Assembly: GCA_009760855.2 (NCBI GenBank)
Contig: WPIO01000057.1
Coordinates: 1,455,501 to 1,519,500 of the forward strand
Source: Cristatella mucedo
Lineage: Eukaryota; Bryozoa; Phylactolaemata; Cristatellidae
Direction: 5' to 3'
DNA: 64,000 nucleotides
The notes under the pieces are model-generated. The model was not told where the DNA came from, made no database searches, and saw only the letters and a list, made by a program, of their open reading frames with translations. Below are positions 42,775 to 54,980 of this stretch, piece by piece (position 1 is the stretch's first letter; every line of letters starts with the position of its first letter). Position numbers and translations under genes: made by a program.

Positions 42775-44915
42775 ATATTTGAATGCTGACCCCATGGATG
42801 TCTACTGTAGGTCATACCAATCGATCATAGCAGAGGCCAAATCTAGCTTCTATAAAAACATTGTTGAATCACAGATGCACAATCCAAAAATGCTGATGTC
42901 GACGATAAGCCATCTCCTCAACAGCTCACAGGTTAGCTCCTTACCTGATGATCCTTGTGATGATCTAGCCGATCACTTCTCTAGAATCTTTGTGCAAAAG
43001 ATAGACAAGATCAGGGAATACATCCCAGCGATGAAAACATCTCCACTGGAATGTTGTTCCCCGATTCCTGGCTGCACCTAACTGTCTAAATTTAAGCAGG
43101 TCACTAGTGATCTAGTCCTGAAGCTCGTATCTCAATCAAGGAAGACAAAAAGTCCTCTGGACCTTATTCCCACTGTCCTGCTCATACGTTGCATTGATCT
43201 GCTGCTGCCATACATAACTAACATCCTTAATATGTCATTAGCCTCAGGTCAAATCCCAGCACCTTTAAAAAAGCTGTAGTCAGGCCACTTCTCAAGAAAT
43301 CAACACTCGACAAAGAGAACTTAAGCAACTACCGCCAGTCTCCCTTCTATTATTCCTCTCAAAGACACTGGAACGGGTCGTAGCGGACCAGCTAAACTCA
43401 CATTATTGAAACCTCACACCTTGCTAGTAAGTTCCAGTGTGGCTTTAGAGGTAATCACTCCACAGAGTCAGCATTGCTTAGGGTATGCAACGACCTACTT
43501 AGGAATGCAGACATGGGTAGAGTGTCTCTGCTTGTTTTGCTCGATCTTTCGGCAGATTTGGATACCGTCGATCACAAAGTTCTTCTAGAGCTCCTCTCAT
43601 CTCGCCTGGGCATCACTGGCACTGCTCCCCAGTAGTTCAGGTCCTATCTCAGTGGGAGACTCCAGAGTATTGACGTGAATGGACAAAGATCATCTGAGGT
43701 ACCTCCGAAATATAAGGTACCTCAAGCTCCGTGCTAGGTCTTGTTTTTTTCACGGTTTACGGTTTACACTCTCCATCTTGCTGATGTGATTGCCAAGCGC
43801 AATCTAGGCTTTCACTTCTGAGCGGTTGACACTCAGTTGTACCTTTGCTTTGATCCCTCCCAGCCTTCGAACACCTCGAATTCTTTCAACTCACTTGTTG
43901 CTTGTAGTGATGACATCCGCACATGGATGGCAGTAGATTTTCTAAAACTAAATGTCGATAAAACTAACTTACTAGTTATGATCAAACCCAGTGTCATTCA
44001 CAAATCGGAAAGGCTGAAGCTCAACATTGGCTCTGCCAGCATATCTCCAGTTGAGTCAGCTCGAAATATAGGTGTCATATTCCAAAGCGACCTCTCGTTA
44101 GACGACCGAATCAGCTCCAGAGTCAAATCTGCCTATTTTCAGCTCCATAACATTGCTAAAATTCCCGCTTGCTTAGATAAGGATACCACGTCCACGTTGG
44201 TCCATGCATTCGTGACATTCCGTCTCGACTTCTGCAACTCACTGCTCACTGGCCTACTGGCATGTGCGATCAGGCGATTGCAGCTGGTGCAAAACTCTGC
44301 AGCTAGGCTTGTCTGTCGTGAGCGTCGCAGTTGCCACATTACTCCACTTCTCGCCGACCTGCACTGGCTACAAGTCAAGCAACGGATTGACTTCAAGGTT
44401 TTGTCGCTCACTTTTAGGTCTCTTCATTCTATGGCTCCAGCCTATCTTTCAGAGATACTACCCCATCAGGCAAAGCATCATACCACTCGCTTTTCGGAAT
44501 CCAACAGTCTAGAAATACCTCGTACAAACCTTAAATCCTTTGGAGACCGTGCATGTAGCTCGTATGCTCCCACAGCCTGGAACTCCCTCCCGACCTGCAT
44601 CAGAACATCCCCTGACCTGACCACATTTAAAAGGAACTTAAAAACATACCTATTTAGGACAGCATTTAGTGGGTCCTTGTGATTCGTCCTCGATGTGCTT
44701 ATGCGTGCTGACACTGTGCATGCTGCCACTAACACATCTGCATGCTGACCCAGTGCATGTAACCCCTAACCATGTTATTCATTTTGTTTGTTTTTCAAGC
44801 ATGATTTTACTTACTATTCTATTGCGTATCACTTTGCAGCAAATGTAAAGCGCCTCGAAAAAGATTGAGTTCTCTGAGGGCACTTTATCAAGTGCAATAT
44901 TATTATTATTATTAT
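42775..44915 (+). mobile_element. longest plus-strand LINE-A copy
   Basis: The 5' frame 42779-43081 holds the linker YCRSYQSIIAEAKSSFYKNI, SQMHNPKMLMSTISHLLNSS and LADHFSRIFVQKIDKI. RT motif 1 (AAAAAAGCTGTAGTCAGGCC) is frameshifted at 43262. Motif A reads LLDLSADLDTVDH (frame around 43540). Motif C is destroyed: the YADD codons at 43816-43832 now contain TGA. The last 281 codons (43837-44682) are open, from LCFDPSQPSNTSNSFNSL to an FRTAFSGSL end. UTR, stem-loop (44847-44890) and an ATTATTATTATTATCATC tail complete it. Confidence 0.92.
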
Positions 44916-45534
44916 CATCATTATTATCAAGCAGGCCGCTTACGGTGGATGGATGCACTGGGAAGTCCACATGGCATTTACCAGCGGAGGTAAGTATGTT
45001 CTGTCAGTTTTAGATGCTCTGAAGTTCCAAATACTCCGAAGTTAGACTGAGTCATCGCCGGTGTACACATATAATCTAATACTGGTATACCGGTATTAGA
45101 GCAAGCTTATTCGTGGCTATGATATCAATAAGTAGCTGACAAACACTTTATATTTCTTGAGAGTCACGTGCAGTTTCGAGGACGGTGAACATTGAAGATA
45201 TCCTTTATTCAGAGAAAAGAAACGGGCATGCCGTTCATGCAATAACGACTGCGAATTAACAGGTTACGTTTGATGCCTTCAAGTAGCTGACCTTTCTGCC
45301 TGAAAATGCAATAGGAGGCGCATTTTTAGATTTCATATAACCAAGCGTTGGGCTCAGGTAGGAGCATCCTAATAAAACCTGCTGATGCAGGATATTTTAT
45401 TTCTTTTTATGCTAAGAAGGATGGCAGATTAAGGTCTGTGCTATTGTAATATGCAATTCATGCTACTTAAAAAAATTTCTGTCGCATTAGGAGGTCTCAC
45501 TTGTCATCGCATTACGGATGGGAACAGTTTTACT
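44916..45534. other. unassigned stretch
   Basis: A short inverted repeat ATACCGGTAT lies near 45090, with the related TACTGGTATA beside it. Otherwise no feature seen. Confidence 0.42.
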
Positions 45535-45822
45535 GTAATGGAATGTAATGTATTTCCGTCTGTTACTCCAAAAAGCCACAAAGTGTATGTGGTTGTTAGA
45601 TTGGAGAGTTTGCATATTGCACTCACAGCTGAAACCACTTTCGGCACGCGTTCGTTAGCCAACTGACTTCATCTCACACTCAACAAAGAAAACGTGGGAA
45701 GTATGGCAGAGTCAGGAGAGCAGTTCAGATAGCGAGTAGCACAGAAGTAGGTGCTCAGAACCGCTGGAACGGATGAGCTGTAGTCGGCAGCAGGAGAGTA
45801 GTTGCCGTTGTATAAGAATTGT
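45535..45822 (-). mobile_element. LINE-B, 3' part of a split copy
   Basis: A worn tail (AATGGAATGTAATGTATTTC), UTR and last C-terminal codons, up to GCCGTTGTATAAGAATTG. The next expected codons (GTGGAAGCGAGTT) are found not here but at 48831, beyond the LINE-A insertion. Confidence 0.88.
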
Positions 45823-48800
45823 AATAATAATAATAAAAAGAATAATGCACTTGATAAAGCGCCCTCAGAGAACTCAATCTTTCTCTAGGCGCTTTACATT
45901 TTCTGCAAAGGGTAATGCAAATGAATAGTGAGAAATATCAAGCATGATAAACGAACAAATGAATAACCTGATTAGGGGTGACATGCACAGGGTCAGCATG
46001 CCTCATGCAAATGTGGTAAGTGGCAGCATGCACAGTGTCAGCACGCATTAGCACATGAAGAAAGAATCACAGGGACCCACTAAATGCTGTCCTAAATAGG
46101 TGTTTTTTAGTTCTTTTTAAATGTGGTCAGGTCAAGGGATATTCTGATGCAGGTCGGGAAATAGTTCCAGGCTTTGGGAGCATACGAACTAAATGCACGG
46201 TCTCCAAAGGATTTGAGGTTTGTACGAGGTATTTGTAAACTGTCGGATTCCGAAAAGCGGGGTATGATGCTTGGCCTGATAGATAGGCTGGAGCTAAAGA
46301 ATGATGTGACCTAAAAGTGAGCGACAAAACTTTAAAGTCGATTAGTTGCTTGACTGGTAGCCAGTGCAGGTCGGTGAGAAGTGGTGTAATGTGGCAACTG
46401 CGACGCTCACGACGGACAAGTAGAGTTTTGCACCGGCTGCAATCGCCTAATCGCACATGCTGGTAGGCCAGTAAGCAGTGAGTTTCAGAAGTCGAGAGGG
46501 GATGTCACGGATGCATGGACCAACGTGGCTGTGGTATGCTTATCTAAACAAGCCCAAATTTTAGCAATGTTATGAAGCTGAAAATAGGCAGATTTGACTC
46601 TGGAGCTGATGTGGTCGTCTAACGAGAGGTCGTTTTGGAATATGACACCTAGATTTCGAGCTGATTCAACTGGAGATATGCTGGCAGAGCCAATGTTGAG
46701 CTTCAGCCTTTCCAATTTGTGAATGACACTGGGTTTGCCCATAACTAGTAAGTTAGTTTTACCATCATTTAGTTTAAGAAAATTTACTGCCATCCATGTG
46801 CAGATGTCATCACTACATGCAGCAAGTGAGTTGAGAGAATTTGAGGTGCTCGAAAGCTGGGAGGGATCAAAGCAAATGTACAACTGAGTGTCATCCCCAT
46901 AGAAGTTAAAGCCTAGATTGTGCTTGGCAATCACATCAGCAAGAGGGAGAGTATAAACCGTGATAGGAACCAGACCTAGCACGGAGCCCTGAGGTACCCC
47001 ATATTTCAGAGGTACCTCAGATGATCTTTGTCCATTCACGTCAATACTCTGGAGTCTCCCACTGAGATAGGACTTGAACAACTGCAGAGCAGCGCTAGTG
47101 ATGCCCAGGCGAGATGTGAGGTGCTCCAGAAGAACTTTTGTGATCGATGGTATTAAAAGCTGCCGAAAAATCGAGAAAACAAGCAGAAACACTCCACCCA
47201 TGTCTGCATTCCTAAATAGATCGTTGTATAACCTAAGCAATGCTGACTCTGTGGAGTGATTAGCTCTAAAGCCAGACTGAAACTTACTAGCAAGGTGTGA
47301 GGTTTCGATATACGAGTTCAGCTGGTACACGATGACCCGTTCCAGTGTCTTTGATAGGATTAGTTGAAGGGAGACTGGGCTGTAGTTTTTTAAGCTCTCT
47401 TTTTCGAGTGTCGCTTTCTTTAGAAGTGGCCTGACTACAGCTTTTTTGAAAGTTACTGGGACATGACCTGAGGCTAATGACATATTAATGCTGTTAGTTA
47501 TGCATGGCAGCAGCAGATCACTGCAACTTACGAGCAGGACAGTAGGAATTAGGTCCAGAGGACTTGTCGTTTCTTTGATTCAGATACTAACCCCAGGACT
47601 AGATCACTAGTGACCGGCTTAAATGTAGACAGTGATGTGCGGCCAGGAATTGGGGAATAGCATTCTAGTGGAAATCTTGTCATCGCAGGAATAAATTATC
47701 TGATCTTGTCTATCTTTTGCACAAAGAATCGAGAGAAGCGATCGGCTAGATCGTTGCAAGGATCATCAGGTGAGGAGCGCTCGAGGAGATGGTTGATCAT
47801 CGACATCAGCACTTTTGGATTGTGCATCTGCGATTCAAGTATTTCTTTATTGAAGCTGGACTCGGCATTTGCTAGGATCGATTGGTACGACCCACAGTAG
47901 TCTTCGTATGCTTGTCGTCGGCCAGTCTGTCCAGATGTTTGGTATGCTTTTTCAAGCATTTGCTTAGTAGACCTGGCTAGTTTATTGTCTGTGGTAAACC
48001 ATAGGCCGTCTGGGCGGGGGCGAACAGTGTGCTTTGTCAGACGCGAAAACTCGTCGAGCGTGTCAGCTAGTGTCGTGTTGTAGCTATCTACCTATGATGA
48101 CAGATCAGAGGGAGGACTGAGCAGCAGAGGCGAAGCCGATATTCTCGCCTCGCACGGACAGCATCGGTTTCAAGGGTCTTGAGGTTTTGCGATTCACCGG
48201 TTATTTTAGAGGAGGAGGTGGGCACACACTATAGATTGAAGGAGATCTGCATGTGGTCAGATAATCAGAATTTGGTAATAATTAGTGATGATTTGGTAAT
48301 AATTGGTGGTAATACGTGCGGTTGTATGAGAAATTCTGGTCGAGTGTGTTACCCTTGATGTGAGTATGGCCATGAACATGAGCCACAAGAGACAATGAGT
48401 GAGTCATTGCACGAAATTCGGTGCTGATAGCGTCAGATAGATTATCAAAGTGAACGTTGAAATCACCCATAACGAGGAAAGATCGATTTCTTGCACACAG
48501 AATCGAAATGAGATCGGAGAAATCTGAGATAAAGGAGGATTTGGTACCTGGTGGGCGATAGACTACTGGCACTATCGGTAGCTTCTTTTCGAATGAGACC
48601 AAGGCAATTGATTCAAAAGACTGCTTCGAGGGTACTGCAAATGGCTTGAAGTTGAATTTCGAGCGCGCGATAATAGCAGCTCCGCCTCCAGTTTTGATTG
48701 ATCTAGTGGTGTGGAAGAACGAGAAACCAGATTGAGTAGCGTCTTCAATTGTCGTTCAGTTTATCGATTTTAGCAAATTTTCAGTTAGGGCGAGCAGTTC

Positions 48801-48827
48801 GATACTATTTTCAGTCGATACCACTTT
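45823..48827 (-). mobile_element. longest LINE-A copy, endonuclease to tail, nested in LINE-B
   Basis: From the 5' side (right) an endonuclease begins ELLALTENLLKS (about 48740-48790) with GGGAAIIARS. The frame 48282-48602 has VYRPPGTKSSF (residues 14-24) and GDFNVHFD (46-53). A linker frame lies at 47696-47959. The RT frame 46485-47483 (332 codons) has NYSPVSL (33-39), VPQGSVLG (163-170) and FYGDDTQLY (194-202), with G for the usual A. The stretch around residues 97-115 is out of frame: the correct reading FLDFSAAFNTID lies in another frame, so motif A is frameshifted. The C-terminus is at 46127-46456. Stem-loop and TAATAATAATAATAAAAAG tail are present. About 3.0 kb. Confidence 0.93.
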
Positions 48828-49500
48828 CAATTGTGGAAGCGAGTTTTACAGGCTAGAACCTGCAGGGCTAAAGCTTGTGTTGCCGATGGTCTTTAAGTGA
48901 AGTAATGAAACAGCTAAGTTATTGTCCATACAGGACCTAAGGGCGCGAGAACGCTGAAACTGGCGCAACAGTTCAGCTAGGTATCTAGGAGCCAAGCCAT
49001 GGTGGGCCTCGTGGGTCAGCATAAGAAGTTGGCTCTGTATCCATCGATCAAAGGGCATTCATCCTAGCTCTTTTAGCAAAGGAACACTTGGTCAAACCTC
49101 TGGGATTTGCAAACTAGCCTAGCATCCATATTCAGAGCCATTTTCCGTGACCTAGAAGCTTTTTCCGATAGCCCAGCCAAAAGGGAATTACAATAATCAA
49201 GACGAAACATAATTCATGAACTAGTTAAATTTTTAGCAAGCCACCGAGGAAAACAGATCCTATTCCTAGATAGGGATCGGACGTGATAGCCATAGGTAGA
49301 AGCAGTCTTTTGAATTAAAGTTTTAAAATTTAGGCAGCTGTCAAAAACGAAACAGACATTTTGAGCACGCGGTGAAGGTCACACGACAGCACTACCTATT
49401 AGAAGAGCTTAAGGTGTCTGTCGCTTAGGGTGTACTGTGAGCAGCAGCTCAGTTTTATAGTCGTTTAGTTTCAAGAAATTTTCTGTCACTCACTTTCGAT
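48828..49500 (-). mobile_element. LINE-B, 5' part of the split copy
   Basis: It resumes at AATTGTGGAAGCGAGTTTTA and continues through CCTGCAGGGCTAAAGCTTGT, TCAAGACGAAACATAATTCA and TTTATAGTCGTTTAGTTTCA, fading at about 49500 in the FLKLN segment after motif C. The frame 48846-49058 (HHGLAPRYLAELLRQFQR) is the best open piece. AATTG is shared with the left half at 45818-45822 as a possible target duplication. Confidence 0.87.
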
Positions 49501-51647
49501 CATTAATTTCATCATCCTTCTGCAAGGGAAAGTCACTGCATATTGTAAGCTTAGCAAACTAATACTACTCACTATGGTTGATAAGGACTTGTTTTCAAAA
49601 AAGCTAGTTTTTAATCTTTGATATAAATTATATTTTTGAGATGCTACCAAATTATAAGTACTAACACCTGCCCTCTTCCAAACTATTAGTGAGCTGGCTG
49701 AGCAAGCCTTCCGGGAGGAAGTAAAAAATATTGGCTGGTACCAGTTTCTATAACTAAGATTACTGAGTTAGTAGTATAAATAATAGTATCTTTAGAAATT
49801 AAACTACCAGGAACCAAAGGTATTTGAATAATTGAAAAATGAGAATTATGGTTTTTAACTGAAATCTAAAGGAAACATTCAATTCACGAAATTTTAACGG
49901 CTTGGTAAGAAACGACTGCTTCCATTCACGAGAACAGGCGAAACTCAATATTAGGCAAAAGATAAGCGCTCGATATTCACGATATCCAGGTCAATCTAAT
50001 CTTAGTTAGAACACGGAGAATGTATGTTTTTTTGACACGCTGTCATTTTGGTGAGATACTTACTTCCGTTCACGTCAAGTTTCTGGCTTCATAATCTAAA
50101 ATGTCTAAATATTGCCGAGCTTTCAAGACATGTAGTTCCTTTACCAGTGGCTGATATTACCTTGGGATTGCGGACTAAACTGCTCAATTAAAACAAAGCA
50201 ATTTTAACATGAGTAAAGGTGCCACGTCTTTTCTCTACCTGAGAAAGTGCCCGATTCTTTTTTGTTAACCATTTCAAAAAATTAATACCTAAAATTGTCT
50301 TTTAATGTGAGCGATTTATTAGCTCTCAGAAAGTGTAGTTTATACCTTGCTTAAATGCAAGAGCTACACTGGCAGCCATTTTTTTTACTTTAATTCAGAT
50401 TGCTCAAGAGGCTTTCGATAGATTCCTCTATCACCTAGGTACTTTAAAATCCATTTTAAACTTAAATGATTTAATTTAATTCCAAAATTTATACTCATGA
50501 TTTTTTGTAATTTTGACTCAGCTAGATACAAAATAACTAATCACGATATTAAGTCTTCAAATAAATGCCTTACTCGCGGTAATTTGGTTACCTTTCTCCT
50601 AATTGCACTCCAAACCTTCCCATGTCTCGTTAAATTTTAAAACTTCTCCTGCTATACATTGTTCAACTCTTTCGATTTTTGCAAAAGATGTGTATGACAT
50701 TGGAACTTAGAGACCAGTACTTCCTGAAGGAGACCAGCTTTCGCCCTATGTTTTCCAGCTTTATGTTTGGCAGACAGTATCGTCTGTCGTAATAAATAGT
50801 GCACTGACATGATGCTATAAGAGCCTGTCTGCTAGTAGCACGTGGTTCAGACTGAGTTTTGGGTGTGGCAGTGGTATGCATGCACACCCATGCAAGCTGA
50901 TCCAGTGGTGGCACGAGTCTAGCTGTTGTTGGGTGAAGTTTCGTTCGATTAACGTGTCATTGTCACACTTGAAGCCGGCACTGCTTGCGTTTGCAGGATA
51001 CCTTTTGCCTAGTGTAGGAGTGCTGCTCATGCACAAATGTGTGCGTGTGTTTGTGTGTTTGCATGCATGCCATGCATTGCAAAAAGTGAGCACATCAGCT
51101 TGAAGAGGTTAAACTGTGCAGTGAAGGAGCAGAAGTTCTGAAAGCTCTTTCAGACATAAGTGTAGACAATTACCGTTCGAGAAACCCTAAAACAATGGCA
51201 GCTCTTTAAACAATGACAGCCCCACTGGAAACTGGCTCTGCATTACGCATGCACTCTATTGGGCCATGCATGCTATGCACCAGTTCACTATTTACTAGTG
51301 CACTGTTCCTGCACTTGCATCCAACTACAAAAAGTGCATGCAGACGTGCTTGTCTTGGGTGCTCTGTAGCCTTGATCTGACATTGCTGACCACAATTATA
51401 TCATATTGCGTAAAGTTAAGTAGGAAAAGTAAGCGGCTTAGAAGCTCTTATAGACTAGTGCCTTCTAAAAAGTCGTTGTTGCCTCCCTAATCTGAGGCTT
51501 ACGACTGCTGCCTATTTAGACCTACCTAAGAAATTTTGTACATATATTCACTACTTATCTTCATATGTGACTCAGCCACAAAGCCACAAAGAAAAGTGGC
51601 CATTAAGCAGAAGAGCATTGCGTAGCTCAGCCCGATTACTATAGCCC
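49501..51647. other. unassigned AT-rich stretch with GCATGC cluster
   Basis: No gene or transposon recognised. GCATGC hexamers cluster between about 50876 and 51340 (ATGCATGCACACC, GCATGCATGCCATGCATTGC, CGCATGCAC, CATGCATGC, GTGCATGCAG). Overlapping frames at 50663-51103 come from that GC-richer part. Confidence 0.45.
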
Positions 51648-52065
51648 ACCTTCGATTGTTTACCTATACCTCATGCAAACCTCAAATTCTGCAGAGACCT
51701 CACCCTTAGTTCGCATGCTTACAAAGCATGGAACTTACACCCAAATTTCATCACTACATGGTCTGACTTCACCGAATTTAAAAAGAAACTAAAATGCATC
51801 TATTTATCACAACATTTAGTGGTTTCCTAGTGATTTGTTCCTAATGTGCATATGCGTGCTGACACCGTGCGTGCTGCCACTAACTAAACTTACATGCTGA
51901 CCCAGTCCATGGCATGCCTAACAGTACTAGTCTTGTTGTTTATTGAGTACACTACCACTAATCATTCGATCTTGCTTCCTTTGCTGCAATTGTAAAGTGC
52001 CTAGAAAGAGATTGAGTTTTTTGACGGCTCTATATAACTTTTATTATAATTCTTAATATTATAAT
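51648..52065 (+). mobile_element. LINE-A C-terminus and 3' end fragment
   Basis: It opens at CGATTGTTTACCTATACCTC (the segment before NLKSFGDRAFS), with a worn reading through ACAAAGCATGGAAC, the stop region AACATTTAGTGGTTTCC, the UTR and stem-loop (AAAGTGCCTAGAAAGAGATT...GACGGCTCTATATAA) and a TTATTATAATTCTTAATATT tail. Confidence 0.85.
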
Positions 52066-54782
52066 ACGCCAAGCAATTCATTTAAAAAGAGCTCAAAATT
52101 ACTATGTAAAGTCATGAAGTACTAACAACAGTCGCAGCCCAGAAAAGATCAGAAGTAGACACGTAGTGTATTTTCACTGCTCCTCTAACATGCTCGTCTA
52201 CTAATATAAAAAGGTAGATACAACGTTCTGGTTAGCAGCAGCCTTTTTCTCATTCTCACATACGACTATGCAGTCAATCTTCTCAAATGGTAAACAATGG
52301 TAAACAAAGTTTTCAGGTTTCGAGCGTGCAGAGCTTTAACCGTAGCACTTACCTGTATTTTCAGTCATTTTTTTGTCGTTTACACTTTCTAGATAAACAG
52401 TAGCAGGTTTAGTCCTACCTCTGTCACAAGTGTAAGTTATTTCCGGTCATATCGCAACGTCAGGTTTTTTACCGACAGATTTTAGGGTTCCCTGAGACTG
52501 CTTAGATAAAGATTTTCAAATTTTCCTTAAAAATGAACATGCGAGTTTATTCAGGGTATCCGTTCTTTTCTAGAACATTCTTTCTTAGGCTTCACAGCTG
52601 CTAAGCCTGCCTTGTAAATTCTTCAGAGTCTCAAATTATTCAGAATTTCCATAATCTTGGTTGCAAACTCTTTATGAATATGCCTATTAATTTGCTGGCT
52701 TTGCATGAAAATAGGTAACAATGCACCTGATAAATCGTCTTTAGAATTTTGAACGATTATAGGGCAGCAATATGAGCAGTGATTGATCCGACAGTGAAAT
52801 CAGCACACATTGCCATTATGTGAAAAAAAGCAACATTTAGATTTATTAAACACTTATGAACAGTAGTCGCGAGCGAGCAATGGAAATGGTGTAAGACGAG
52901 TGCTAAGGTTCTTTAGAAATTCTGTCTCATCCATCATTCTTGCGTATGAAAGAATAAGCGGCTGCCACGTCCACAAAGAACTTTATGCAAAATGCTGTGC
53001 ATGTAAACCGCTGGTCCCAGCCACCGCAGGGAGGATATCGGTGGAAGTGCAAAAATACTAATCATGGATGGTCATTTGTAGGTGCAGCATAAATGCACGC
53101 AAATCTGGCACTTATAACGTAACATGGAGGCAAAGAAAGCACCGGATCAGGAAAAAAGGTTTACATTCGAGCCTTGATATACAAACTTTACCTTGAACAT
53201 GATTAACATGCAAGACAACTATGCTTTGCTTAAGATAAGTAGCTCTCGGTTCATAGTAACTTGAACCTTTGAGCACCACTGCTATTGCACAAACGGCCTG
53301 AGTAACATATAGATTCAGAGTCAGTACCTGGGTATTAGACCAGGAGTTAGGAGCTCGCTATCGGGATCAAGGTAGTGGTTTAAAATATGGGCAATCGTTT
53401 GTAAGTTGCTACACCTATTGATTAGAGCCGTCAAGATTATTTTTGGGCAATATAAATGAGGCTGGTAAACCAACTAACTAATTATAATTACCTAAATGTA
53501 GGTTGTGATATAGCTGGCTCAGCATTAGGTTAGTTCGTCAACCAGCAATATATAAATACCAAGCAATCATAGAAAGGCTGATTTAGGCAACTTACCGTTG
53601 CACTATTGCCCTTCAGTAAGGCGATATTGGTTCTTATTTTCAAGAGCATTTTCGATATAAGGAATATTACTGTTACTTTATTTTAGTGACAGATTTTATG
53701 TAACGGAATAACAGCATCACCAGTTGTAGAGCCATTATGTTTGCCTAGAAAGCAAGCGAGGCAAGATATTTTCGTATCAGGCAAGACTGGCTACATTTCA
53801 TCGTAGGTGGGGCTGGACAAGCAATACAATTACAAACAGTAAATAAAATTCAAAGTATACTAAGAAATTGCTCATCCATAGAAATCAATAGGCATTTTTG
53901 TTTTTAGTGGCTGTCAGTGTGTTTCGGGACACTGGGTAGCTCAGGTCACTGCAATGCTGTCGGTTGAAGCCAATGCACCTGCTGCACAACTCCAGCTCTG
54001 CTGTATGCATCCTCTTCACCGCGTGTCTCTTCCTAATTCCGACAGCAGCGCAACCCATGAACAGAGTGATGGTATGCAGCTAGAAAAATGCTAGAGAAAA
54101 TGACCCAATGCTCATTATTTTGCATGCAGCACTATCAGCCAATCGTACCAGGAAAAGCACACAGAAAAGCCATCAGGCTACGTTTAATGCAGCGATCTAT
54201 TGATATCTCATTATATCTATTTACTGATAAATTGATTCTGTTGATTGATATATATTTCGATGTGATATCTATTGATTGATTGAGCGACAGACTCGTGTGC
54301 AGCTCAACTTAAGCTGCTCGTGCTGAGGGCTCTGAATCATCACCTACTTTTTGATCTTTACTCCTATAAAGTGACTGTGATCTAGCCCAAACCAAATTTT
54401 ATGAGATCTTCGTAACTTTTACAATAATTTAACGTATAGAATATTCGCTAATGTTGTCAGCTAGTCCCAGCTACAAGTCAAAGGCAGACATCCAAGCTCG
54501 CAATTGCAGTTTAGTTGTCAACCTCGTAAATCACAATTGCATGGCATTGCAGCATCCATTGGTACAGGGTCCCGGATGGTTCTGACGAAAATGATAGTAT
54601 GTATATTTCATAATTAAATTACAGGTTACCACGATAGATCTATGCTCAATTTAAGCTACTACCGACAAAAGGGAAAAAGAAGTAATAAGCACCAAAAACT
54701 ATCAAAATTTTCTGAGACTGGTTTAACGTTAGCATGTCCCTCACTTATCGTACAGGGGTGTGGTGATTGTAAAGGGTGGTTA
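52066..54782. other. unassigned AT-rich stretch
   Basis: A 10-base tandem AATGGTAAAC occurs twice near 52286. A TTGATTGAT-type low-complexity patch lies at 54195-54290. No gene, RNA or transposon ends seen. Confidence 0.45.
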
Positions 54783-54980
54783 ATGATAATGATAATATAT
54801 TTTTGCATCTTAATCAAAACTTGATCTATTTCTAGACATTTCAAATATGCCGGAAAAGCAAGCATGGTCGCATGGTTAATGCTAGCATTCTCAATGTCCA
54901 CAAGCATAACAGGGCTAGAGGAGACAAGCAAAGGGGTCAGCATGCAAACACAGTTAGCCGTAGCATGCACAACCGTCGAT
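54783..54980 (-). mobile_element. diverged LINE-A 3' UTR fragment
   Basis: AATGATAATGATAATATATT marks the tail; the stem-loop is reduced to ACTTGATCTATTTCTAGACA. The UTR blocks AAGCATGGTCGCATGGTTAA, GGGGTCAGCATGCAAACACA and GTTAGCCGTAGCATGCACAA follow the order seen at 39290-39500. Frames crossing it (54659-54970, 54864-55094) are accidental. Confidence 0.75.
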
